A stretch of 39,132 nt of DNA from Candidatus Desulfovibrio gallistercoris (GTDB lineage Bacteria; Desulfobacterota; Desulfovibrionia; Desulfovibrionales; Desulfovibrionaceae): NCBI GenBank assembly GCA_019118745.1, contig DWYJ01000065.1, forward strand, positions 1 through 39,132, written 5' to 3'. Each line of letters opens with the position of its first letter. The stretch's first letter is position 1. Made by a program: the position numbers and the translations under genes. The notes below the pieces were generated by a model that was given only the letters and a program-made list of their open reading frames with translations, did not search any database and was not told where the DNA came from. Shown here piece after piece: positions 25,225-34,415 of this stretch.

Positions 25225-26676
25225 ATGATGGGGAGATTTGCGACACTGCTCGAACAGGTGGCGCGGGGCGGCGTGGAAGTACGGGCCGACTCGCGACAGG
25301 TAGGGCCCGGAGATGTTTTTGTGGCCGTCCCCGGCGCGACGGAAGACGGGGCGCGTTTCATCCCCGCCGCACGCGCGGCGGGAGCGGCCGCCGTCGTCTG
25401 CACGCCGGAGGCCGCCGCTGCCTGTGAGGACGGCCCGGCCTGCCGGGTGATCCCCCATCCCGACCCGCGCGAGGCGCTGTGGCGGCTGGCGGCGGCGCGC
25501 TGGCGCACGGCCGAGCATCCGCTGAAGGTCATCGGCATCACCGGCACCAACGGCAAGACCACCAGCGCCTACCTGCTCGAACATCTTTTCACGGCGGCAG
25601 GGCACAAGACCGGCGTGCTGGGCACGGTCAGCTACCGCTGGCCCGGACATGTGGAGAACGCGCCCCTGACCACGCCGGACCCGTTGAGCATCCATGCCAT
25701 GCTGGCCCGCATGGCCGAGGCGGGCGTGGATGTGGCGGTCATGGAAGTCTCTTCGCATGCGCTGGAGCAGCAGCGGGTGGGCGGCATCCCCTTTGCCGGG
25801 GCCCTGTTCACCAATCTGACGCAGGACCATCTGGATTTCCATCCCGACATGGAACAGTACTTCGCGGCAAAAGCCCGGCTGTTCCGCGAGCTGCCCGCGC
25901 AGGACAAGGCCCTTGCCGTCAATGCCGATGATGCCTGGGGACGCCGTCTGCTGGAAGACTGCCCCGCCGCCATCTCCTACGGTCTGCACGCGGCGGCCGC
26001 CGGGCAGCGGCATCTGCAAGGGGAGATCCTGCATTCCGGCACCGCCGGCCTGCATCTGCGCATGTCGCTGGCAGGGGAGAGCTGGGAACTGCGCTCGCCG
26101 CTGGTGGGGCAGTTCAATGCCCTCAATCTGCTGGGCGTGCAGGCGCTGGCCCTGGGCCTCGGCGTGCCGCAGACGTCCCTCCAGGCGCTGGCAAGTTTCC
26201 GCGGCGTGCCCGGACGGCTGGAACGTGTGGAGAATCCGCGCGGCCTCAACGTCTTTGTGGATTACGCCCATACGCCGGACGCGCTGGTCAACGTCCTGCA
26301 GGCCCTGCGCGGGGCCGGCTTCCGGCGGATAGTGGCGGTCTTCGGCTGCGGCGGCAACCGGGACCGCGGCAAACGTCCCCGCATGGGCGAGGCCGTGGCC
26401 AGCTATGCGGATGTGGCCGTCCTCACCTCGGACAATCCGCGCTTCGAAGATCCGGAAGCCATCCTGCAGGACGTGCTGCCCGGTCTGAAGGACGCGCGCG
26501 AGGTGCTGGTGGAAGTGGACCGCCGCACGGCCACACGCAAGGCCCTTGAGATGCTGGGCCCGCAGGACGCTCTGCTCATCGCGGGCAAGGGACATGAGGA
26601 TTATCAGATCATCCAGGGCGTCAAACACCACTACAGCGATCAGGAAGTGGTACGGGAGATTCTGGGGTGCGCCTAA
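25225..26676 (+). CDS. murE: UDP-MurNAc-tripeptide ligase, meso-diaminopimelate-adding
   Basis: Adds the third residue to UDP-MurNAc-L-Ala-D-Glu with ATP, in the cytoplasm. 483 residues. The P-loop ITGTNGKTT has Lys at 111. The motif D403-NPR is the known specificity marker for meso-diaminopimelate rather than lysine, so the cell makes DAP-type peptidoglycan. The Mur-ligase C-terminal domain (VDYAHTPDAL) is intact. ATG 25225 sits two bases after the ftsI stop; a GTG frame start at 25204 overlaps ftsI and is less likely. The stop overlaps the murF start by 10 bases. Confidence 0.97.
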   Translation: MMGRFATLLEQVARGGVEVRADSRQVGPGDVFVAVPGATEDGARFIPAARAAGAAAVVCTPEAAAACEDGPACRVIPHPDPREALWRLAAARWRTAEHPLKVIGITGTNGKTTSAYLLEHLFTAAGHKTGVLGTVSYRWPGHVENAPLTTPDPLSIHAMLARMAEAGVDVAVMEVSSHALEQQRVGGIPFAGALFTNLTQDHLDFHPDMEQYFAAKARLFRELPAQDKALAVNADDAWGRRLLEDCPAAISYGLHAAAAGQRHLQGEILHSGTAGLHLRMSLAGESWELRSPLVGQFNALNLLGVQALALGLGVPQTSLQALASFRGVPGRLERVENPRGLNVFVDYAHTPDALVNVLQALRGAGFRRIVAVFGCGGNRDRGKRPRMGEAVASYADVAVLTSDNPRFEDPEAILQDVLPGLKDAREVLVEVDRRTATRKALEMLGPQDALLIAGKGHEDYQIIQGVKHHYSDQEVVREILGCA

Positions 26677-28082
26677 AGCTGAGTGAACTGGCGTCGGCCG
26701 CGGGCTCTGCGCTCGCGCCGGGAGATGACCGCGACGTGACCGCCGTGGTGACGGACAGCCGCGCCGTACGGCCGGGAACGCTTTTCGTCTGCCTGTCCGG
26801 CGAGCATGTGGACGGGCACGACTATGCCCTGAAGGCGCAGGAAGCCGGTGCGGCGGCCATCATGGGCACGCGCGCGCCGCAGGCCATGCCCGACGGACTG
26901 CATGTCCCCTATGTGCGGGTGGAGGACGCCGTGAAGGCCCTGGGCCGCATGGCGGCGCTGTGGCGCGACCGCTGCGCGGGCGTCAAGGTCATCGCGGTCA
27001 CCGGCACGGCCGGCAAGACCACGGTCAAGGAACTGTTGGCCCAGACGCTGGCCCTCGCGGGCAAGACGGCCCGCAACGCCGCCAATCTGAACAATCAGAT
27101 CGGGCTGCCGCTCTCCCTGCTGGCGACGGACGGCGACGAGGCCTTCTGGGTCATGGAAGTGGGCATCAGCCATGACGGCGACATGGACGAGCTGGGCGGG
27201 ATCGTGCGGCCGGACGTGGCGCTCATCCTCAATGCCGGGGCCGGACATACCGAAGGGCTGGGCGCGCGCGGCGTGGCCTGGCACAAGGCCCGCCTGCTGC
27301 ACTCTGTGCCGCGGGACGGCATCTGCCTCATCAGCGCCGATTATCCCGATCTGGTGCGCGAGGCCCGCGCGGTGCGCGGCGACCTGCTGTATTTCACCGC
27401 TGAGGGCCGCCCGCTGCAATTCCGTGGCGCGCCGGCGGGCAACGAGGGCGAGCGGGGCCGTTACCGGCTGAATCTGGACGGCAGGGCCTGCGATGTGCTG
27501 GCCCCCTTCCGGGGCAGCTACGGCGCGGAGAACTGCATCGCCGTGGCGGCCGTGGCCTCGCTGCTGGGCCTGACGCCGGAGACCATAGCCCGCGGCCTGG
27601 CCGGGGCGGAACCGCCCGCGCAGCGCTTCGTGCGCAAACAGGCGGGCCCGTGGCAGATCATCGACGATACGTATAACGCCAACCCGCTTTCCATGGCGCG
27701 CATGCTGGATGCCGCGGCCGAGCTGGCCCACGGCGAGGGCAGGGGCTGCTTCATCGCCGTGCTGGGCGAGATGCGCGAACTGGGAGGGCTCGCCGTGCAG
27801 GAGCACGAGCGGCTGGGCCGTCATCTGGCGGAGATCCGCCCCTGTGCCGTGTTCTGGAAAGGCGGACAGGGGGAAGCCGTCCGCGCCGGACTGGAGCAGG
27901 GCGGCTATACGGGGCCCCTGTTCACGCCGGCGGATGCCGGGGAATTTTGCGCGCGCCTGAACGGACTGGAGCAGGGCGCGGGACGCGGAGGGCTCGTGCT
28001 GTTCAAGGGATCGCGCAGCAATGCGCTGGAAGAATGGCTGTCCGCCCTGCAGGATGCAGCGGCAGGGCAGCGGGGGATGTAA
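26667..28082 (+). CDS. murF: UDP-MurNAc-tripeptide:D-Ala-D-Ala ligase
   Basis: Adds D-Ala-D-Ala to finish the UDP-MurNAc-pentapeptide. 471 residues with the N-terminal MurF domain, where the VTDSRAVRPGTLFVCLSGE motif replaces a uridine-binding fold. The P-loop TGTAGKTT, the NLNNQIGLP and MEVGISHDGDM blocks and the C-terminal DDTYNANP follow. GTG 26667 is the start, inside the murE end (10-base overlap) with GGGAG upstream. No ddl gene is present in this cluster, so D-Ala-D-Ala must come from a ligase elsewhere. Confidence 0.97.
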   Translation: MRLKLSELASAAGSALAPGDDRDVTAVVTDSRAVRPGTLFVCLSGEHVDGHDYALKAQEAGAAAIMGTRAPQAMPDGLHVPYVRVEDAVKALGRMAALWRDRCAGVKVIAVTGTAGKTTVKELLAQTLALAGKTARNAANLNNQIGLPLSLLATDGDEAFWVMEVGISHDGDMDELGGIVRPDVALILNAGAGHTEGLGARGVAWHKARLLHSVPRDGICLISADYPDLVREARAVRGDLLYFTAEGRPLQFRGAPAGNEGERGRYRLNLDGRACDVLAPFRGSYGAENCIAVAAVASLLGLTPETIARGLAGAEPPAQRFVRKQAGPWQIIDDTYNANPLSMARMLDAAAELAHGEGRGCFIAVLGEMRELGGLAVQEHERLGRHLAEIRPCAVFWKGGQGEAVRAGLEQGGYTGPLFTPADAGEFCARLNGLEQGAGRGGLVLFKGSRSNALEEWLSALQDAAAGQRGM

Positions 28083-28085
28083 GGC

Positions 28086-29162
28086 ATGTTCTACACGCTG
28101 CTGGTGCCGCTGGCCGACGAGTGGTCGGCGTTCAACGTCTTCCGCTATATCTCGTTCCGCTCCCTTGCGGCGCTCATGACGGCGCTGGTCATCTCCGTCC
28201 TGGTGGGGCCGCGCTTCATCGCCTGGCTGCGCAGGCTCAAGTGTGGACAGTACATCCACGAGGACGTGGCCGCCCATGCGGGCAAGGCCGGCACGCCCAC
28301 CATGGGCGGGCTGATGATGCTCTTCAGCCTTGGCGTGAGCCTGCTGCTCTGGGCGGATCTGCGCAGCTCCTACATCTGGCAGACCTTTTTTGTCTTCGTG
28401 GGTTTCGGTCTGGTGGGGCTCTGGGACGATCTGACCAAGCTGCGCCACCACAAGAACCGGGGCATCAGCGGCCGGGCCAAACTGGCCGGACAGGCCGCCG
28501 TGGCCTTGCTGGCCATGCTGGCCCTTTATCTTGACGAGCGCTGCAACACCACGCTGTCCATCCCCTTCATCAAGGAATGGACGCCGGATCTGGGCATCTT
28601 CTACATCCCGTTCGGCATGTTCGTCATGGTGGCGGCCTCCAACGCCGTCAACCTCACGGACGGGCTGGACGGGCTGGCCATCGGCCCGACCATCGTGGCC
28701 GGGGCGGTCTTTGCCATTTTTATCTACATCACCGGCCATGCGCGCATGGCTTCCTACCTGCTGGTGCCCTATGTGCCGGGCATGGGGGAGGTGACGGTCT
28801 TCTGCGGCGCGCTGGTGGGGGCCGGGCTGGGCTTTTTGTGGTTCAACGCCTATCCGGCGCAGATCTTCATGGGCGACGTGGGCTCGCTGAGCCTCGGCGG
28901 CGTGCTGGGCTATCTGGCCCTGCTGAGCAAACAGGAGCTGGTGCTGGCCGTGGTGGGCGGTCTTTTTGTGGCGGAAACGCTCTCCGTCATCATGCAGGTG
29001 GGCTATTTCCGCTGGACCGGCGGCAAGCGGCTTTTCCGCATGGCGCCGCTGCATCATCATTTTGAACTCAAGGGCGTGCCGGAATCGAAGATCATCATCC
29101 GCTTCTGGATCACGTCCATCCTGCTGGGGCTCATGGCCCTGTCCGTCCTCAAGCTGCGCTAG
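28086..29162 (+). CDS. mraY: Phospho-MurNAc-pentapeptide translocase MraY
   Basis: Inner-membrane enzyme that moves phospho-MurNAc-pentapeptide onto undecaprenyl phosphate, giving lipid I. 358 residues and about ten membrane spans. The catalytic D114-D115 lies in WDDLTK; the second signature N189-LTDGLDGLA carries D192 and D195, and H323-H325 form the conserved HHH loop (HHHFEL). The Mg2+ and nucleotide sites are thus all present. The start is three bases after the murF stop, with a GGGGGA-type ribosome site inside murF. It is the target of several natural antibiotics. Confidence 0.98.
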   Translation: MFYTLLVPLADEWSAFNVFRYISFRSLAALMTALVISVLVGPRFIAWLRRLKCGQYIHEDVAAHAGKAGTPTMGGLMMLFSLGVSLLLWADLRSSYIWQTFFVFVGFGLVGLWDDLTKLRHHKNRGISGRAKLAGQAAVALLAMLALYLDERCNTTLSIPFIKEWTPDLGIFYIPFGMFVMVAASNAVNLTDGLDGLAIGPTIVAGAVFAIFIYITGHARMASYLLVPYVPGMGEVTVFCGALVGAGLGFLWFNAYPAQIFMGDVGSLSLGGVLGYLALLSKQELVLAVVGGLFVAETLSVIMQVGYFRWTGGKRLFRMAPLHHHFELKGVPESKIIIRFWITSILLGLMALSVLKLR

Positions 29163-29186
29163 CAGGGAAAGGAGAGGAGAACGCTT

Positions 29187-30506
29187 ATGGCTTTGGAACG
29201 CAATCGTGGCCGCCGCATCCAGCCTGGGGAACTTGCCGTCGTGGTGGGCGCCGGACGCTCCGGCCTCGCCGCGGCCAAACTGCTGCGCCGGGAAAAGGCG
29301 CGGGTGCGCCTGCTGGAACGCAACCGTAACGCCATCGACCTGACGACGCTTGCCGCCTTGCAGCGTGCGGGCGTGGAAGTGCTTTTCGGCGAGCATACGC
29401 CGGAACTTTTTGAGAATGCCGTGCTGGTGGTGGCCAGTCCGGGCCTGCCGCTGACCGCACTGCGGGAGATGATGGGGCCGCACGCGGCGCGCACCAATTG
29501 CGAAGTCATGGCGGAGATGGAGCTGGCATGGCGCTACCTTGACGGCGAACCCGTGCTGGCCGTGACCGGCACGAGCGGCAAGACCACCACGGTGAGCCTG
29601 GCCGCCGCCATGCTCCAGAAACAGGGCTATACCGTCTTTCTGGGCGGCAATATCGGCACGCCGCTCTCCGAGTATGTGCTGGCCGGTCGCCGGGCCGACG
29701 TGCTCGTGCTGGAAGCCTCCAGCTTCCAGCTCCAGGGCTGTTCGACCTTCTGTCCGCGTGTGGGGGTCATCCTCAACATCTCACCCAACCATCTGGACCA
29801 TCACAAGAACATGGCCGAATACGTGGAAGCCAAGTTCCGCATCTTCCGCTGTCAGGAAGAAGGGGATCTGGCCATCATGGGCGAAGGCCTGCGCAAGGTG
29901 TCCGGCGCTTTCCGTCTGCGTGCGCGGCAGCAGATCTTCATCCCGGCCGGCTGCCCGCAGCGTTTCGCGGACTGTCAGCTGCTCGGCGCGCACAACAATT
30001 TCAACGTGGAGGCCGCCTGGCTGGCCTGCCGTTTCTTCGGCGTGAGCGAGGCCAACGCCGCGGCCGCCGTGGCCGCCTTCCGGCCCCTGCCGCACCGTCT
30101 GGAGCGCGTGCGCCGTCATCGCGGGGTGCTCTACGTCAATGATTCCAAATGCACCACCGTGGCGGCGCTCAAGGTGGCGCTGGAATCCTTCGATCAGCCC
30201 GTGCGCCTGCTGTGCGGCGGCAAGTTCAAGGGCGGCGACCTGGCGGCCCTTGCGCCCCTCGTGCAGGAAAAGGTGCAGGAGGTGGCCCTGTTCGGCGGCA
30301 GCCGCGAAGTGTTCGAAAAGGCCTGGAGCGATATCGTGCCCATGCACTGGCACGAACAGCTCAAGGAGGCGGTGACCCTGCTTTCCCACACGGCCTGCAA
30401 GGGGGATGTGGTCCTGCTGGCCCCCGCCACTTCCAGTTTTGACCAGTACGAAAACTACATGAAGCGCGGCGAGGATTTCAAACGCATCGTCGGTGCCCTG
30501 GCATGA
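29187..30506 (+). CDS. murD: UDP-MurNAc-L-Ala:D-Glu ligase
   Basis: Adds D-glutamate to UDP-MurNAc-L-alanine. 439 residues. The N-terminal Rossmann-like domain (VVVGAGRSGLAAAKLL) binds the UDP sugar, the P-loop VTGTSGKTTT binds ATP and SPNHLDHH follows. The C-terminal domain carries YVNDSKCTT, the usual NDSKATN with Cys for Ala. ATG 29187 follows GGAGAGGAG at good spacing. The stop overlaps the ftsW start by four bases (ATGA), so translation is coupled. Confidence 0.97.
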   Translation: MALERNRGRRIQPGELAVVVGAGRSGLAAAKLLRREKARVRLLERNRNAIDLTTLAALQRAGVEVLFGEHTPELFENAVLVVASPGLPLTALREMMGPHAARTNCEVMAEMELAWRYLDGEPVLAVTGTSGKTTTVSLAAAMLQKQGYTVFLGGNIGTPLSEYVLAGRRADVLVLEASSFQLQGCSTFCPRVGVILNISPNHLDHHKNMAEYVEAKFRIFRCQEEGDLAIMGEGLRKVSGAFRLRARQQIFIPAGCPQRFADCQLLGAHNNFNVEAAWLACRFFGVSEANAAAAVAAFRPLPHRLERVRRHRGVLYVNDSKCTTVAALKVALESFDQPVRLLCGGKFKGGDLAALAPLVQEKVQEVALFGGSREVFEKAWSDIVPMHWHEQLKEAVTLLSHTACKGDVVLLAPATSSFDQYENYMKRGEDFKRIVGALA

Positions 30507-31672
30507 AGAAGAACAGTTTCCGCGAGAGCAAGGCGGCCAACGTGCTGGCGCGCGTGGCCGAAAAGGCCCTGCCGGGGGGCTTTGACTGGTGGCTTTTCAC
30601 GCTGACCGTCATCATCCTTGCCATCGGTCTGATCATGGTGCTCTCGGCCAGCGGCATCGTGGCGGAGATAGACAACGGCGACAAATACTACTTTTTCAAG
30701 CGTCAGGTGGTCTTTGCCATCGTCGGTCTGCTGGCCCTGTGGGGAGCGGCGCTCATGCCGCGCGGCTGGCTCTACAAGCTCCAGTATCCGGCGCTGCTCC
30801 TGTCGCTGCTGCTGCTTTTGCTGACGCTCTCGCCGCTGGCTCCGGCCATCAACGGCGCGCGTCGCTGGATACCCATCGGGCCCATCTCGATCCAGCCCAT
30901 GGAATTCGTGAAGATCTCCATGGCGCTTTATCTGGCCTACTTCATGAGCAGCAAGCAGGATCTCATCAAGACCTTCAGCCGGGGGGTCATCCCGCCCTTC
31001 GCCGTGACCGGCCTGTTCTGCTTCCTCCTGCTGTTGCAGCCGGATTTCGGCAGTTCGGTCGTGCTGGCCAGCCTGCTCTTCTTCATGTGCGTAGCCGGAG
31101 GGACGCGGTTCATCTATCTGTTCTTCGCAATGGCGCTGGTGGTGGCCGGGGCCATGGCGCTGGCCATCGCCTCGCCGTACCGTCTGCGGCGGCTGCTGGC
31201 CTTCCTTGATCCCTTTGCCGACCCGTCCAATACGGGCTACCACCTCGTGCAGTCCCTGCTGGCCTTCGGGTCGGGCGGCTTTTTCGGCGTGGGGGTCGGC
31301 GCCAGCAAACAGAAGATGTTCTATCTGCCCGAAGCGCATAACGACTTCATCATGGCCGTCATGGGCGAGGAACTGGGTTTCGTGGGCGTGAGCGTGATCA
31401 TGCTGCTTTTCACCATGCTGTTCTGGCGCTGCTACCGCATCATCATGGGGCAGAAAGAGCTGCGCGACCGTTTCACGGCCTTCGGCATCACGGTCATCAT
31501 TGCCATGGGTTGCCTCATGAACCTGGCTGTGGTCATGGGCGTGGCGCCGCCCAAGGGCGTGCCCATGCCGCTGGTGAGCTACGGCGGCAGTAATCTGCTG
31601 GCGACGCTCATCTGTGTGGGTTTGCTGCTCAATTTTTCAAGGACGGCGGACGGATGGAAAAAGTCCTCCTGA
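30503..31672 (+). CDS. ftsW: Septal peptidoglycan glycosyltransferase FtsW
   Basis: A SEDS-family polymerase that builds septal glycan strands from lipid II with FtsI. 389 residues, about ten membrane spans. The catalytic Asp lies in QPDFGSSVV. Other SEDS blocks are NGARRWIPIGPISIQPMEFVKI (read in parts; QPSE in most relatives, QPME here), NDFIMAVMGEELGFVG, and VGVAPPKGVPMPLVSYGGSN. The last block is the usual FtsW/RodA ending. Its cognate partner FtsI is in the same operon, which favours FtsW over RodA. The stop overlaps murG by 19 bases. Confidence 0.96.
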   Translation: MKKNSFRESKAANVLARVAEKALPGGFDWWLFTLTVIILAIGLIMVLSASGIVAEIDNGDKYYFFKRQVVFAIVGLLALWGAALMPRGWLYKLQYPALLLSLLLLLLTLSPLAPAINGARRWIPIGPISIQPMEFVKISMALYLAYFMSSKQDLIKTFSRGVIPPFAVTGLFCFLLLLQPDFGSSVVLASLLFFMCVAGGTRFIYLFFAMALVVAGAMALAIASPYRLRRLLAFLDPFADPSNTGYHLVQSLLAFGSGGFFGVGVGASKQKMFYLPEAHNDFIMAVMGEELGFVGVSVIMLLFTMLFWRCYRIIMGQKELRDRFTAFGITVIIAMGCLMNLAVVMGVAPPKGVPMPLVSYGGSNLLATLICVGLLLNFSRTADGWKKSS

Positions 31673-32724
31673 CCACCGGCGGCACCGGCGGCCACATCTT
31701 CCCGGCGCTGGCCGTAGCCGAGGCCCTGCGCCGTCGGCATCCGCAGGTGCGGATACTCTTTGCAGGCTCCCAGTACGGCCCTGAGGCCCGGCTTGCGGCG
31801 CAGGCGGGACTGGAGTTCGTGGGGCTGCCTGTGCGGGGGCTGGTGGGGCGCGGCTGGCGCGGCCTTGCCGCCGCTGCCGGGATGGCCGCCGCCTGCGGAA
31901 GCGCCGTGCGGCTGATGCGTCGTTTTCGCCCTGACGTAGCGGTGGGGTTTGGCGGCTATGCCGCCTTTGCGCCGCTGCTGGCGGCCCGGCTGTGCGGCGT
32001 GCCCTGCGTGCTGCATGAGCAGAATGCCGTGGCCGGGGCCAGCAATCGCCTGCTCGGGCGGCTGGCGGACACGGTTTGTCTGTCGCTGGAGGCCACACAG
32101 GGCTTTGTGCCGGAAAAATGCGTGCTGACGGGCAATCCCGTCCGGGCGGCGGTGGCCGCCGTGGGTGAACGTCCGCGCGCCTTTGGCAGCCGCCGCCTGT
32201 TGATCATGGGCGGCTCGCAGGGCGCACATGCCCTGAACGTCTATGTCATGGAGCGCCTCGCCCTGCTGCGGGAAGCCGGAGTGGAGGTGCGGCATCAGAC
32301 CGGGAAGAGGGATCATGACGCCGTGCGTGCGGCCTATGTGGCCGCCGGTTTTGACGAGAGCTGCGTCAGCCCCTTCATCGACGACATGGCGTCAGCCTAT
32401 GCCTGGGCGGATGTGGCCTTCTGCCGGGCAGGGGCAACGACGGTGGCCGAACTTTGCGCGGCGGGCCTACCCGCGGTGCTGGTGCCCTTCCCCCATGCGG
32501 CACATGACCATCAGCGCAGCAATGCCGTTGCCCTGAGCCAGGCCGGCGCTGCCCGCTGGCTCGCGGAAGACCGTATGCGGGAGGAAGGGCTGTTGGAAGG
32601 CATCATCAGGCTGCTGGATGCGCCGGAAGAGCGGCGACAGATGGCCGAAGCCGCGCGGCGGGCTGCCCGTCCGCAGGCGGCGGAGGCGGTTTGCGACGTG
32701 CTCGAACGGCTGTGTCGGACGTAG
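31654..32724 (+). CDS. murG: UDP-GlcNAc:lipid I GlcNAc transferase MurG
   Basis: A peripheral inner-membrane GT-B glycosyltransferase that makes lipid II. 356 residues. The N-terminal glycine loop TTGGTGGHIFPALAVAEAL, the second loop MGGSQGAHALN and the UDP-GlcNAc site in CRAGATTVAELCAAGLPAVLVPFPHAAHDHQ are all present. The start at 31654 lies within the ftsW end, with GGACGG upstream. The transcript may end or be attenuated after this gene, since 302 bases of AT-rich and palindromic sequence follow. Confidence 0.97.
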   Translation: MEKVLLTTGGTGGHIFPALAVAEALRRRHPQVRILFAGSQYGPEARLAAQAGLEFVGLPVRGLVGRGWRGLAAAAGMAAACGSAVRLMRRFRPDVAVGFGGYAAFAPLLAARLCGVPCVLHEQNAVAGASNRLLGRLADTVCLSLEATQGFVPEKCVLTGNPVRAAVAAVGERPRAFGSRRLLIMGGSQGAHALNVYVMERLALLREAGVEVRHQTGKRDHDAVRAAYVAAGFDESCVSPFIDDMASAYAWADVAFCRAGATTVAELCAAGLPAVLVPFPHAAHDHQRSNAVALSQAGAARWLAEDRMREEGLLEGIIRLLDAPEERRQMAEAARRAARPQAAEAVCDVLERLCRT

Positions 32725-32833
32725 GGAGTATTAACACAATTTTTATGTATTATCTTAAAAGATAGAGCAAATAACCTATACGCATGCCGCCTACGTTTGG
32801 ATGAGGGCTTGCCTTATGTCCCCGCAATTTCCC

Positions 32834-32918
32834 TGCAAAAGTGCGCTGGGGAAGGGATGGGGGGCCTGGGGGGAAGGGGAACCCTTCTCGCGCCGGCGGA
32901 GGGGTTCCCCTTCCCCCC
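32834..32918 (+). repeat. G-rich repeat and palindrome
   Basis: The lead-in AAAAGTGCGCTGGGGAAGGG closely matches the minus strand of 12893-12935. Perfect 17-base arms follow, 32868-32884 (GGGGGGAAGGGGAACCC) and 32902-32918, around a 17-base loop, then AAAATAAG. It could act as a partial terminator or a pause. Confidence 0.65.
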
Positions 32919-32958
32919 AAAATAAGCAGTGGATAGTGCTAACAGCCACTAGGCCGGG

Positions 32959-33015
32959 ATGAAACAAGAGCAAGACGACGGTATGTTCGCCGTACGGCGG
33001 CGGATCGACGGATAA
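32959..33015 (+). CDS. Possible 18-residue leader ORF upstream of murC
   Basis: An open frame starting [10 protein letters not shown] and ending RRRIDG, with a GGCCGGG-type upstream sequence. It stops 11 bases before the GTG start of murC, so it could couple translation into murC. There are no repeated codons as in an attenuator leader. It may be chance; weak support. Confidence 0.25.
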   Translation: MKQEQDDGMFAVRRRIDG

Positions 33016-33026
33016 AGGGACAGAGC

Positions 33027-34415
33027 GTGGAACGAAGCGGAATGAACAACAGGGTGCGCTGCATCCACATGGTGGGCATCGGCGGGGCCGGCATGAGCGG
33101 CATTGCCGAGGTGCTGCTCAGTCAGGGGTACCAGATCTCGGGGTCGGACATGTCGGATTCCGCGGTGGTACGCCATTTGCGCACGCTGGGGGCCCACATC
33201 GCCATCGGGCACGCGCCCGAGAATGTGGGGGATGTGCAGGTGCTCGTCAAATCGACGGCTATTGCGGAAAGCAACCCCGAAGTGATCGAGGCCCGGCGGC
33301 GGAACATCGCCATCATCCCGCGAGCCGAGATGCTGGCCGAGCTCATGCGTCTGCGGCAGGGCATCGCCATTGCCGGCACGCACGGCAAGACCACGACCAC
33401 CTCCCTGACCGCCGCCATCTTCGACGCGGCGGGACTGGACCCCACGGTCATCATCGGCGGCAGGCTCAACGTCTACGGCACCAATGCCCATCTGGGCACA
33501 GGGGAATATCTCATCGCCGAGGCAGACGAGTCGGACGCTTCCTTCCTGTGCCTTTTCCCCATCTTCAATGTGGTGACCAATGTGGATGAGGATCATCTCG
33601 ACCACTACGGCACGCAGCAGGCGCTGGACGAGGCCTTTGTCCATTTCATGAACAAGGTGCCGTTTTACGGTTGCAACGTGGTCTGCGTGGACGATCCCGG
33701 CGTGCGCCGCCTGCTGCCGCAGGTCAAGCGGCCTGTGCTGACCTACGGTTTCAGCGAAGAGGCGCGCCTGCGCGCCGAGATGCGGGAAAGCGGGGCTGTC
33801 AGCCGCTTTGAGGTCTTTTTGGACGGCACGCCCCTGGGAGAAGTGCGGCTGCCGCATCCCGGGCATCACAATGTGCTCAACGCTCTGGCGGCCATCGGCA
33901 CGGCCCTGAAAGCGGACATCCCCTTTGCGCGCTGCGCGGACGGTCTGGCCGCCTTCGCGGGCGTGGGGCGGCGCTTTGAATTCAAGGGCGAGCGTAACGG
34001 CGTGACCGTCGTGGATGACTATGGCCATCACCCTGCGGAAATTGCCGCCACTCTGGAGACGGCGCGGCAGGTTTTTCCCGGCCGCCGCATCATTGCGGCC
34101 TTCCAGCCGCACCGCTTCAGCCGCACGCAGGCGCATTTCGGCGAGTTCTGCAAAGTTTTCGAGCCCATCGATCAGGTGCTGCTGACGGAGATCTACGCCG
34201 CCGGCGAAAAACCCATCCCCGGCGTCTCCGGGGAAAGCCTGGCGCAGGGCATGCGGCAGGTGTGCAGCACGCCGGTCACCTATTTTCAGACCCTGGACGA
34301 GCTCGTGCGGGATCTGCCGCGCTTCCTGGAGCCTGGTGATGTGCTCCTGACGCTGGGCGCGGGCAGCATCACCCGTGTTGGACCGCTCTGGCTGGAGGAA
34401 TCGACGCATGCGTGA
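33027..34415 (+). CDS. murC: UDP-MurNAc:L-alanine ligase
   Basis: First of the four Mur ligases: adds L-alanine to UDP-MurNAc. 462 residues. The N-terminal glycine-rich loop [17 protein letters not shown] binds the sugar nucleotide, the P-loop [10 protein letters not shown] binds ATP, and EADESDASF and DHLDHYG follow. I prefer GTG 33027, because AAGGGA lies six bases upstream; ATG 33042 has a poor site. It starts the second half of the cluster after a 302-base break, and overlaps murB by eight bases. Confidence 0.96.
   Translation: MERSGMNNRVRCIHMVGIGGAGMSGIAEVLLSQGYQISGSDMSDSAVVRHLRTLGAHIAIGHAPENVGDVQVLVKSTAIAESNPEVIEARRRNIAIIPRAEMLAELMRLRQGIAIAGTHGKTTTTSLTAAIFDAAGLDPTVIIGGRLNVYGTNAHLGTGEYLIAEADESDASFLCLFPIFNVVTNVDEDHLDHYGTQQALDEAFVHFMNKVPFYGCNVVCVDDPGVRRLLPQVKRPVLTYGFSEEARLRAEMRESGAVSRFEVFLDGTPLGEVRLPHPGHHNVLNALAAIGTALKADIPFARCADGLAAFAGVGRRFEFKGERNGVTVVDDYGHHPAEIAATLETARQVFPGRRIIAAFQPHRFSRTQAHFGEFCKVFEPIDQVLLTEIYAAGEKPIPGVSGESLAQGMRQVCSTPVTYFQTLDELVRDLPRFLEPGDVLLTLGAGSITRVGPLWLEESTHA

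Larger units (their letters stand above)
32725..33026 (+). other. Break in the dcw cluster between murG and murC
   Basis: 302 bases. The first 55 are strongly AT-rich, unlike their surroundings, and contain the palindrome TATCTTAAAAGATA (32751-32764). Next comes a G-rich repeat and palindrome (32834-32918), then an 18-codon open frame (32959-33015). The AT-rich part may hold an internal promoter for murC-ftsZ, but I could not find a convincing -35/-10 pair. Confidence 0.65.

Noticed and set aside
26673..29483. A 936-codon open frame on the minus strand opposite murF-mraY-murD
   Set aside because: Same reasoning: low-complexity antisense translation over three well-supported genes.
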